Positions 9,131 through 18,807 of a stretch of DNA of 64,000 nt are shown here, one piece after another. Location of the stretch: positions 43,695,878 to 43,759,877 of the forward strand of contig NC_086386.1 in NCBI RefSeq assembly GCF_036588685.1, given 5' to 3'. Under the pieces are notes generated by a model. The model did not search any database. It saw only the letters and a list, made by a program, of their open reading frames with translations, and was not told where the DNA came from. Position 1 is the first letter of the stretch. Every line of letters starts with the position of its first letter. The translations under genes and the position numbers were made by a program. This stretch comes from Mytilus trossulus. Taxonomy: Eukaryota > Mollusca > Bivalvia > Mytilida > Mytilidae.

Positions 9131-11165
9131 AGGGCTCACAATACTTCAGAATCATAGGGAGAAGTGACTTCTCTTTCTGAAACTGATAGGGAGAAGTGCT
9201 CCTTTACGCGCTGCGCTACAATATTTGGATTTTTCTATAGTATAAAGGGGCATATGTACATAATCATGATAATGTACTTTTTATATTGTTCAATTCATAT
9301 CTGAGTATACAATAACAGTAACAGTTCAAATTCAAAGTTGGTGAAGTTTAGGTTTTTGTGAGAAATTACCAACTAAATATCTAGCACTAAAAAGATTATT
9401 TTTTATGTCAAAAAGGTAAAGAAATTAATATGATATATATTAATTATAATTTAATTAAAATCTATCTATGTATGCATATGAAATTCAGTGTTTCTCATCA
9501 AAAAATATATGCAAAGGTAAGCTGGGCCATAATAAATTGCATAAGTCTCAGAGTTAAAACAATATTTTGAAACAATTCATATAAATTATATGGAATTAAA
9601 TAATACACTAATCAATTAGATGTAACCAAAAGTCTGTTAATGTGTGCGGAGTGAATAATTTTCCCTTTTGGGGTTTATATTCTTCTGTGAGCTGTTCATC
9701 TACATGTATGCCTCCGTAGTTAGTATTGTAAAAGTATGGATTTATGTCATAGCTGGTCCGGTTCTGATCCATAGTTGAAAATGGTCAATGGCAGACTAAT
9801 GCAAGAAAATTTAGAAAAATTTCTTAAGTCATGCCTATAATACTAAGTAAAACCACTGGGCTTAGGTTTGCTAACACTGTTTACCAGTCAAAGTCATCCA
9901 TAAATTTTAAAAACAAAACTTTAATGCTAATTTGTCTTTTTAAATTTCTGGAATTATTTTTATCATACAAGGTAACCAATATCAATTACTCAAGGGACAT
10001 AACTCCAGGTTTTGTTTTTTTCTTTAGTCCCAAGTCAGGAGCCTCTGGCCTTTGATAGTCTTGTATGATTTTTAATTTTAGTTTCTTGTGTATAATTAGT
10101 TAAGTATGACGTCCATTATCACTGTACTAGTCTGCATATTTTTAGGGGCCAGCTGAAGGACATCTACGGGTGCGGGAGTTTCTTGCAACATTGAAGACCT
10201 GTTGGTTGTCTTCCTCTGTTGTCTGCTCTATGGTCGGGTGGTTGTCGCTTTGACACATTCACCATTTCCTTTCTCAATTTTAAACTTAATTCAGAAAAGC
10301 TATGTCATGTATGTATATATGATGTAATGTTAATTCCTAAGTAAATGTAATGTCAGAGTATATCTGATCTATAGGCATCTGTATAGATAGTTTTAAGTTC
10401 TACAAGATAATGATGCAATTACTAATTAAGCATGAGAATATGTCTGAAAGATAACACAAATTTTCTGTGTAACTAACAATACACATGGAAAATTAATTGG
10501 CAATTTAAAGTTTATTGAGGTGAAGTTTACATGTGTATGTCCACATGAAAACTTTATGGTTTATTCAGGAAAAAAATTGTAAATTGAAATCAATAATTGG
10601 GCATTTATGAAAATATGTCACATAATATTAATAACAGCGTTAAACTCGATCAATAAACATGATAAACTGAAACAAACTGGAATCAGCCAGAACATTTTTG
10701 TTTGGTATTAACACATCTTTCAGTATTATTAGCTATTTCTTGGTCAGTTATGGTGGCCGAAAGAATCCTGAGTGCCCACAGAGAGTAGACCTTCATTAGG
10801 AAAACTGTCAATCCTTTTCAATCAAGATTTGGGTAAAACACAAAGTTCTGCTATGTGCAGGGTTAATGTTTAAACTCATAACTTCATTGTTGACAGGCTA
10901 AGAGATAGAGAATTTGATCTACCTAGACCACCAAGGTCCCTCCTCATATTATACCTTAGAGAAAGGGTTTATTTTGGTATTACATGTACATTTTTATGCA
11001 TACAAGTTTACAAGCAGCTATAGCATTTTTGCAGAAAAATGGTAAAGTCTCTGTCATGGCGAGATAAAAACCAAACATTGTAGCTCCCCAAGGGAACATG
11101 CACTTCTCCCTCTCAGTTTCAAAAAGAGAAGTCACTTTTCCCTATGATTTTGAAGTATAGTGATC
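9131..11165. mobile_element. Candidate 2-kb element bounded by ~61-bp inverted repeats
   Basis: About 9140-9200 ('acttcagaatcataggga', 'gtgacttctctttctgaaac', 'gagaagtgc') is the reverse complement of about 11097-11157 with roughly six differences. The ends could bound one non-autonomous element or be two separate copies in opposite orientation. The interior has a SINE-like repeat (10140-10280) and a decayed tRNA-like segment (10800-10945), and no transposase. Confidence 0.45.
10140..10280 (+). repeat. Dispersed SINE-like family S, copy 1
   Basis: Marked by 'ggggccagctgaaggacatc', 'gggtgcgggagtttc', 'cattgaagacctgttggt', 'ggtcgggtggttgtcgcttt', 'gacacattcaccatttcc' and a final 'tctcaatttta'. 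Related copies are at 25025-25160, 40650-40800, 52094-52235 and 61485-61640, on both strands. The common end suggests a retroposed family; no pol III boxes were identified. Confidence 0.6.
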
Positions 11166-11599
11166 ATGTTTCCTGTTTTGTTGAAAATTTAGAAAGAAAT
11201 ATTTTTGTTTATTATATATTGTGAAATTGGTTTCTCACTTCAACAGCTGAGTTGAAAATACAACCAGGTGCTCCACAGGGTGCAGCTATATACGACCCCA
11301 GTGGTCGAACCCTGAACAGTTGGGGCAAATTTGGTCACAATATTCAAGCTTGATACTGTCTGAATTTGGATTGTGATCAAATTTTTTAAATAATATGGGT
11401 TTTTGTCACAAAATTAATCTGGTCAAAGATCTTACAAATCTATTGCACAATACTGTGCAATTGAATATTTCTTCTTGAAACTTTTCAAAATTTGAAATTT
11501 GAAAAATTTGTAAAAAAAGGAATCCCTTCAAATAAACAGCTGCGCCATGAGCGCATGATACGCCCGACGTCTTGTGTGGAAGTTTCATGCAATAATCAT

Positions 11600-12330
11600 A
11601 AATAGTTTCTGAGAAAGTTTTAAGCAATAACCATATATTGTTTTTGAGATACGGCGGGACATGTGAAACCCCCAACCCTGTTTTTTTTTTACAAAAAACT
11701 AAATATCACTAAAATAAAATTTTGAATCAAAACCAAAAAGTATACAGATCTTTAGATTAATATAACAAAGTGTGTAAAGTTTTAAGCAATAATCATAAAT
11801 TATTTTTGAGATACGGCGCGACATGTAAAAAAAACCTCCCCTGTTTAACAAAATACTCAATAACTCCAAAATAAAGTTTTTAATCATCACCAAAAAGTAT
11901 ACAGATCTTAAGATTAATATAACAAAGAAGTGTGTAAAGTTTTAAGCAATAATCATAAATTGTTTTTGAGTTACAGCACAACATGTAAAAAAACCTCCCC
12001 CTTTTTTACAAAATACTCAATAACTCAAAAATGAAATTTTGAATCATCACCAAAAAGTATATAGATCTTTAGATTAATATAACAAAGACATGTGTAAAGT
12101 TTTAAGCAATAATCATAAATCGTTTTTGAGATATGGTGCGACATGTAAAAAAACCCTCCCCCTTTTTTTACAAAATACTCAATAACTCAAAAATAAAATT
12201 TTGAATCATCACCAAAAAGTATACAGATATTAAGATTAATATAACTAAGAAGTGTTTAAATTTTTTAGCCATAATCAAGAATCGTTTTTGAGATACGGTG
12301 CGACATGTGAAAAAAACACACCCCTGTTTT
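11600..12330. repeat. ~160-bp tandem repeat, 4-5 copies
   Basis: 'agttttaagcaataatcata' or a near match recurs at about 11618, 11779, 11938, 12098 and 12258, each followed by 'tttttgagatacggcg' and 'catgtaaaaaaac' and by 'accaaaaagtata'. Spacing is 158-160 bp. It leads into an ACGG/ACAG microsatellite (12478-12530), the same order as in bivalve pearl elements. Confidence 0.8.
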
Positions 12331-12476
12331 AGTTACAAAGTGCCGTAACTCAAAAAGTTTTAATCTTATTTTCACCAAAAAGTATACAGATCATTTGACC
12401 ATCATAAGAAACAACTATGTTAAGTTTCATGAAATTTGGATAAGTCGTTCTCAAGTTACAGTACATGTTTACGCCG

Positions 12477-12477
<1 letters not shown>

Positions 12478-12508
<31 letters not shown>

Positions 12509-12530
12509 GACAGACAGACGGACGGACACC
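12478..12530. repeat. ACAG/ACGG tetranucleotide microsatellite
   Basis: Interspersed 'gacagacgg' and 'gacggacgg' units downstream of the 160-bp array. The open frames crossing it on both strands are products of the simple repeat. Confidence 0.85.
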
Positions 12531-13294
12531 GGACATTTGTATACCATAGTACGTCCCGTCAAAATTTTGACAGGCGTATAAAAATGGTAAACCCCCCCCC
12601 CACCACCACCACTTTTTGAAACCCCCATTGGAGCAATAACCCTTAAACTCAATCCCATGCATTCTTTTGTAGTATTGAACCTTGTAGTACAATTTCAGAG
12701 AGATCCATACACTTAAACACAAGTTATTGTCATGATTGTTTGGAAACTAGAAACATGCTTCTTTTTGGCCCTTTTTAGGCCCTTAAATCCTACATATTTC
12801 AAGCATAGCCCAAAACTTAATCCCAGCCTCCCCTTTGTTATATGGTACATTGTGGTACAATATCAGAGACATCCATACATTTACACACAAGTTATTGTCT
12901 GGAAACTAGAAAAATGCTTGTTTTGGCCCTTAATTCCTTAACTTTGGCCCCATAACCATGATAACCCTGAAAATGAATCCAAACCTTCTACTTGTGGTTT
13001 TAAACATTGCAATATAATTTCAGAGCAATTGAAGTACTTGTACACAAATTATTATCCTGTAACTAGAACAATGCTTTTTTGGGCCCCTAATTCCTAAAAG
13101 GTTGAGACCATCTTCCCCAAAAATTAATCCCAACCTTCATTTTGTGGTATTGAACCTTCTGAAAAAAATTCATAAAGATCTATTTGCCTAAACTGAAGTT
13201 ATTATCGGGAAACCAATGTGTCTTCGGACGACGACGACACAGACGACAACATCATGCCATTATACGATCCCAAAATTTTTTTGGGGTCATATAA

Positions 13295-15849
13295 CTAGAG
13301 GCTCTAAAGAGCCTGTGTCGCTCACCTTGGTCTATGTGAATATTAAACAAAGGACGCAGATGGATTCATGACAAAATTGTGTTTTAGTGATGGTGATGTG
13401 TTTGTATATCTTAATTTACTGAACCTTCTAGCTGCTTACAATTATCAATATCTATAATTAACTTGGCCCAGTAGTTTCAGAGGAGAAGATTGTTGTAAAA
13501 TATTACTAAGATTTACAAAACTAGAGGCTCTCAAGAGCCTGTGTCGCTCACCTGTTACTGTATTTACTGATGTTGGTCATCTTGGTTGGTAGGTGGGGTC
13601 ATTAGACACTTTTTTTAAATAGATACCATAGTGATGATTGTGGCCACGTTTAGTTTAATATGGCCCATAGTTTTAGAAAAGAAGATTTTTGTACAAGTTA
13701 CAAAAATGACGATAATTTGTTCAAAATTGACTATAAAGGGCAATAACTCCTTAAGGGGTACTCTTACAATTTTAATCATGTTGACTTATTTGTAGATCCT
13801 TCTTTGCTGAACAAAATTGCTGTTTACAGTTCTCTATCTATAATAGTATTCAAGATAATAACCAAAAACTGCAAAATTTCCTTAAAATTACCAGTTTTAG
13901 GGCAGCAACCCAATAACGAGTTGTCAGATTCATCTGAAAATTTGCGAGGGGATAGATCTTATTCTGATGGACATTTAAATCTTGAAAGATTTGCCCTAAA
14001 TAACTTAGTTTTAAAGATATAAATCAAAAACTGCATTTTACCACTATGTTCTAATTTTAGCCATGTCGGCCATTTTGTTTGGTAGGCGGTGTCATCAGAC
14101 ACATTTTTCAAACTATATACCACAATGATAATTATCGCCAAGTTTGGTTTAATTTGGCCATGTAGTTTCAGAGAAGAAGATTTTTGTACAAGTTACAAAA
14201 AGTGACGAAAATTTGTTAAAAATTGACTATAAAGGGCAATAACTCCTTAAGGGGTTGACTGACAATTTTGGTCATGTTGACTTATTTGTAGGTTTTACTT
14301 TGCTGAACATTATTGCTCTTTACAGTTTATCTCTATCTATAATAGTATTCAAGATAATAACCAAAAACTGCAAAATTTCCTTAAAATAACCAATTAAGGG
14401 GCAGCAACCTAACAACGGGTTGTCCGATTCATCTGAAAATTCTAGGGCAGATAGATCTTGACCTGATGAACAATTTACCCCATGTCAGATTTGCTCTAAA
14501 TGTTTTGGTTTCAAAGATATAAGCCAAAATATACATTTTACCCCTGTGTTCTATTTTTAGCCATGGCGGCCATCTTGGTTGGATGGCCAGGTCACCGGAC
14601 ACATTTTTTAAACTAGATACCCCAAGGATGATTGTGGCCAAGTTTGGTAAAATTTGGCCCAGTAGTTTCAGAGGAGAAGATTTTTGTAAAAGTTTACGGA
14701 CGACGGACGACGGACGCAGGACGACGGACGACGGACGCCAAGTGATGAGAAAAGCTCACTTGACCTTTCAGGTCAGGTGGGCTAAAAATGGTTAAAACTT
14801 GACTGTAAAGGGCAATAACTCCTAAAGGGGTCAAACGACCATTTCGGTCATGTTGACTTATTTGTAAATCTTACTTTGCTGAACATTATTGCTGTTTACA
14901 GTTGATCTCTATCTATAATAAAATTCAAGATAATAACCAAAAACAGCAAAATTTCCTTAAAATAACCAATTCAGGGGCAACAACCCAACAACAGGTTGTC
15001 CGATTCATCTGAATATTTCAGGGCATATATATCTTGACCTGATGAACTATTTAGCCCATGTCAGATTTGCTCTAAATGCTTTGGTTTTTGAGTTATAAGC
15101 CAAAAACTGCATTTTACACCTATGTTCTATTTTTAGCTGTGGCGGCCATCTTGGTTGATTGGGAGGGCCACGCCACACATTTTTTAAACTAGATAACCCA
15201 ATGATGATTGTGGCCAAGTTTGGTTTAATTTGGCCCAGTAGTTTCAGAGGAGAAGATTTTTGTAAAAGATTACAAAATTTACGAAAAATTGGTAAAAAAT
15301 GACTATTAAGGGCAATAACTCCTTAAGGGGTCAACTGACCATTTTGATCATGTTGACTTATTTTTAGATCTTTTTTAGCTGAACAATATTGCTGTTTACA
15401 GTTTATCTCTATCTATAATAATTTTCAAGATAATGAGCGAAAACGGACAAAATTTCCTTAAAATTACCAATTCAGGGGCAGCAACCCAACAACAGGTTGT
15501 CCGATTCATCTGAAAATTTCAGGGCAGATAGATCTTGACCTGATAAACAATTTTACCCCATGTCAGGTTTGCTCTAAATGCTTTGGTTTTTGAGTTATAA
15601 GCCAAAAACGGCATTTTACCCCTATGCTCTATTTTTAGCCATGGCGGCCATCTTGGTTGGTTTGGTGGGTCACGCCACACATTTTTTAAACTAGATACCC
15701 CAATGATGATTGTGGCCAAGTTTGGTTTAATTTGGCCCAGTAGATTCAGAGGAGAAGATTTTTGTAAAAGTTAACGACAACGGACGACGACGGACGACGG
15801 ACGCCAAGTGATGAGAAAAGCTCACTTGGCCCTTCGGGCCAGGTGAGCT
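13295..15849 (+). mobile_element. Family-A cassette A2 (outer copy, split by an inner copy)
   Basis: Starts CTAGAGGCTCTAAAGAGCCT then GTGTCGCTCACC. It is interrupted at 13521 by a second family-A cassette (to 14783), then resumes with 'atggttaaaacttgact' and two ~500-bp internal units. It ends at the intact 3' structure 15816-15849: a 14-bp stem (AGCTCACTTGGCCC with GGGCCAGGTGAGCT, one G-T pair) and 3-nt loop TTC, preceded by GACGACGGACG repeats. Each internal unit carries 'cggccatcttgg'. Confidence 0.75.
13521..14783 (+). mobile_element. Family-A cassette nested in A2
   Basis: Starts CTAGAGGCTCTCAAGAGCCT, ends 'ggtcaggtgggct', followed by AAAAA. Left flank 'gatttacaaaa' and right flank 'aaaaatggttaaaa' rejoin to the 'atttacgaaaaattggt' type sequence expected in an unbroken cassette, so this is a true insertion at an A-tract. 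Near the 3' end is a GACGACGGACG tract (14700-14735). Confidence 0.75.
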
Positions 15850-16479
15850 AAAAAGGAGCAAGAAGAATAAAATGAAAGAAAAAGGCATAACTGTTACCTT
15901 GTATTGAGACAGGTTGTGTACATTTATAAATGGTTTACATGGTTTAACCCCAAAACAAGTGACAAGGTAAATGTTTGTGCACATTTATGTATCTACACCT
16001 TGTGTTGTTCATTGCAGATGGATATTTTCCTGGAGCAGAGTTTGTTGTTGGTGTGAAAAAATGTTGGTAATTCTACAATCCTTTAATGTACTAGATCCTT
16101 ATTTATGCATCTGTTTAGGTCTTATATCATGTATATAAGACAGTTAAAATCCTCACTTTGTATTTTTATATTTGCATATCATGACTTTGAACTATGCATT
16201 TTAGTTTTACAGAGCAGATTAAAGTTGGCATACATTTGTAGGTCAAACTTGGTGTTGAATTATTTCTGCAAAAATGTTCAAAATTAGACAAACAATTATA
16301 TTTTCTGATCATGTTGATATTACAAATCAATAATTCTTACGGGGAAAGGAGGGGCACTAAATGGCCAGTCATGCTTCATTGATTCATTTGTAATCAACCA
16401 AATTTTTCCCATACCCCCCCCCCCCACCAAAATCAACCTATGTAATCTGTCTGCATGGCCAGCATGGGATATATTTTAC

Positions 16480-16575
16480 CTTGATTTGTTCCACCATATC
16501 CTGAAGCAGCTGTATTTCATCATGGACTGGGACAACCTTTCTTTTTATTTCAGAAATGGCATTAGATATTTTCAT
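16480..16575 (-). CDS. TRIM-type gene exon 2: coiled-coil start
   Basis: A 96-nt exon, residues 163-194, between a TTTTCAG acceptor and an AAG/GTAAAA donor, phase 0 on both sides. The peptide (KISNAISEIKRKVV then EIQLLQDMVEQIK) has heptad-like Ile/Leu/Val spacing and high charge, as expected where the TRIM coiled coil starts right after the B-box. The frame stays open past the donor for a few codons, but that extension is not coiled-coil-like and is not used in this model. Confidence 0.8.
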
Positions 16576-18321
16576 CTGAAAAGTACGAATTAATAAATTA
16601 CCTAATAACATCAAATTAAACTGAACATGCTGAAACAATGATTAATCAGCATCTGCAAAGAAAAAATAATGTAGTGCATTTACTTGAAAATATGTTGCAT
16701 CCTATATAAACGTGCAACTTATATATATACATGTTGAAGAACGTACTTTGACCTGTAATATGCATTTTATCCCCCTGCACCTACATTGTACATGTACATT
16801 TTGTACATGTACAAAATTTAGGCTAGAGGGACATTACATATGTACATGTAAGCTAAGTGTTACCCTTGGCCATCTGTACTTTCAACCATCTGTATGTATG
16901 TCCCAAAATTAAACAATGTGTATTTAGTTGAGGCAAACTATAGTAAAAGAACAGAAATCAATTCAAAGCGTGTTGAAGACCGTACTTTGACCTTTAATGG
17001 TTTACTTTTTACCGAATGTGACTTGGATAGCTACATTTTTTTTGTACAAGACTTGTCTCATTTGCACTCATACCACATCTTTTTTTTATCTACATGTACA
17101 TGTATACACAATTATATATTTAAATAATAATGTATTTTGATTGACACAATCATAGACCATGATTTATAAAAAGTACATCTATATTTTGGATATTACATAT
17201 ACATTCATCAAAAAAAACAAAAAAATGGAGAATGTGTCCATAAGACATGTAAGACACAGATGATGCTACGCTTGCATATAAAGTTATAAAGAGATATACA
17301 GGTAACTAGCTATATAAAGAGATCTGTAAAAGAGAACACCCCCAATTTGAACTTGAACTGTATTTTATGGTACAAAATGTAGTTTACATGTACATGTACA
17401 TGTATATATACATGTGTACATGTCAAGCATGTAAGCAATGTGTATTAAGTTGAGGCAAACCAAAGTTAAACAACAGAACCAATTTTGGGATGTAAGTACA
17501 TATGCTTGAGTGTACGGATGGACACTGGTAACACTTGACATGCTTAAGCCCTCCCCCCCCCCCCTTTCCCCTCGCCTAATGGCAAGGCAACAAAAATGCA
17601 AGACATGGGTAAATTCGGGTCGTTAACAAAGTCATTAACTCGCCAGGTAAAATTTTGTACATTGAAAACGGAATTTATCTTCTTTCTTTTACCAAATTAA
17701 ACATGTTAAAGGAAGATTGATATTGACAGTCAACAAATGAAAATGAAAATTTTGACATAGAAAAATGTTGGCGCAAAAAATATTGCCAGCAGCCGTACTT
17801 TGTTGCCAGATGAAATACACATGTTAACACCAAATATAGGGTTTGTTCCCAACCTGATTTAAATTAAATACATGTACATGTATAGCAACAACATGATCAC
17901 CGACACCATGCTCTTGGTAGCATGTTGAATCAATGCAGCTTGGACAATAGATAGAAATAAGGCAGTTGCTTAATTCTCAAGTATTGTTGATGCATGATAT
18001 TTTATCTGTACTTCAAAGTGATAACATACATATTTTCCTCTGAAATAGGTTATTTTTCTAACTATTTTACTAAAGTAATCGAAATGTAATCGAAAAGTAA
18101 TCGATGATTACATCTAAATTTTTGCTGTAATCGATTAAATTACGATTACATGTAATCGTAAATGTCTTCGATTACAGATTACTGTCGATTACTTGAAAAA
18201 ATGTAATCAATTACAATCGATTACGATTACAGATTACGATTACCCCATCCCTGATGTTGATGCATTTTGTACATGAATAAAGCCCTTGGGAGAACACAGA
18301 CTAATCTATCAATGATATTAC
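16576..18321. other. TRIM-type gene intron 1
   Basis: 1.7-kb intron rich in TGTACATG microsatellite patches (16790-16850, 17085-17110, 17380-17425, 17865-17885), C-tracts (17551-17566), a fragment of family N (17041-17080) and a GTAATC/GATTAC-rich element end (18077-18253). No exon-like sequence was seen. Confidence 0.6.
18077..18253. mobile_element. GTAATC/GATTAC-rich element end, hAT-like candidate
   Basis: Over a dozen GTAATC or GATTAC motifs on both strands in 175 bp, including palindromes such as TAATCGATTA. On the minus strand it begins CAGGGATGGGGTAATCG; CAGNG ends with clustered subterminal repeats are typical of hAT elements. The flank after 18253 (ATGTTGATGCAT) resembles 17985-17997 (TTGTTGATGCAT), which might be a decayed target duplication. 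The other end was not found. Confidence 0.4.
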
Positions 18322-18807
18322 CTGATATTGGTCTGCTTGTTCTTTGATTGGGACACATTTATGAATTGTGCCTGATGATTTGTCTGTCACACAGTCACAT
18401 GACCTACATACAGCCCTGTTACATGTCAGACAGTACAATGACATCGGCTCAGAATTGTGCAGAAGACAGGGACTGTCAGAAACTGAAGAATCAAGTTTCC
18501 ATGCTGCATCATTAGATGCTAATGGTTCGTCTTTTCTGTGAAGAGCAATGATATTCTCCAGAATTCTATTTACTGTTAAAGATTCAACACCACGATCTAA
18601 TTCAATAGGTCGTTGACACAATGGACAATCCAGGTGATACTTCAGACGATGTCTTGGTAGCTGTCCATAAATATTTGGTCTACTATTCACAGAGAGTATC
18701 CCCTCTATACATTTCCTACAGAAATTATGAGTACATGGCAACATTAGAGGTTTGTCAAAATATTCTAAACACACTCCACACATCAGTTCTGCTTCCATAT
18801 CAGACAT
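18322..18807 (-). CDS. TRIM-type gene exon 1: RING finger and B-box
   Basis: Encodes residues 1-162. The start is the first in-frame ATG (18807); the open frame extends a few codons further upstream but without an ATG. RING ligands are C10, C13, C25, H27, C30, C33, C61 and C64, a C3HC4 pattern with a long stretch between C33 and C61, as in TRIM13/TRIM59 relatives. A B-box 2 follows with C114, H117, C126, C129, C134, C137 and H149. The usual final His is not obvious; C151 or C139 may replace it. The exon ends at CAG followed by a GTAATA donor, phase 0. A RING predicts E2 binding and ubiquitin transfer; substrate and location cannot be read from sequence. Strong codon structure and intact zinc ligands argue for a working gene. 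Confidence 0.9.

Larger units (their letters stand above)
11262..13290 (-). mobile_element. Family-B cassette with a 160-bp tandem core (ATACGACC ends)
   Basis: One end reads 'gggtgcagctatatacgacc', 'ccctgaacagttggggcaaa' and 'ttggattgtgatca'; the other 'gacgacgacgacacagacga', 'cattatacgatccc'. The same ends, in the other orientation, bound 56112-57905, and a fragment is at 45770-45900. Inside are ~160-bp tandem units (11600-12330), a GACAGACGG microsatellite (12478-12530), then four ~150-170-bp units ('aagttattgtc' type, 12600-13210). Not coding. Confidence 0.65.
5950..16479. other. TRIM-type gene intron 2
   Basis: 10.5-kb intron, almost entirely repeats: cassette A1 (5994-8206) with a nested cassette (6380-7321), a C-tract repeat (8230-8395), a pair of inverted ~60-bp repeats (9131-9200 and 11095-11160), a SINE-like copy (10140-10280), a family-B cassette (11262-13290), and cassettes A2 (13295-15849, one nested in another). 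Between 8400 and 9130 and from 15850 to 16479 no further signal was seen. Confidence 0.6.
423..18807 (-). other. TRIM-type RING/B-box/coiled-coil gene (gene span, five exons)
   Basis: Gene model read from the minus strand. Coding exons are 18807-18322, 16575-16480, 5949-5716, 4813-4654 and 2026-423. All introns have GT/AG ends, and phases 0, 0, 0, 1 join without a frame break to 860 codons including the stop (859 aa). Order of parts: RING (residues 10-64), B-box (about 114-151), coiled coil (about 163-300), low-complexity Ser/Thr/Asn/Pro-rich tail (about 326-859). RING plus B-box plus coiled coil defines the TRIM family, usually E3 ubiquitin ligases acting in cytosol or on membranes. There is no SPRY, NHL or filamin domain. 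The long RING loop resembles TRIM13/TRIM59, but no transmembrane segment is visible. Introns are full of transposons. No polyadenylation signal was recognised before the window edge. Confidence 0.85.

Noticed and set aside
12350..12722. Open frames with RPSVCPSV-type repeats
   Set aside because: Translations of the ACAG/ACGG microsatellite and C-tract in a family-B cassette.
15816..15849. Bacterial-type rho-independent terminator
   Set aside because: The hairpin with following A-run is the repeated end of a eukaryotic cassette, present in several copies.
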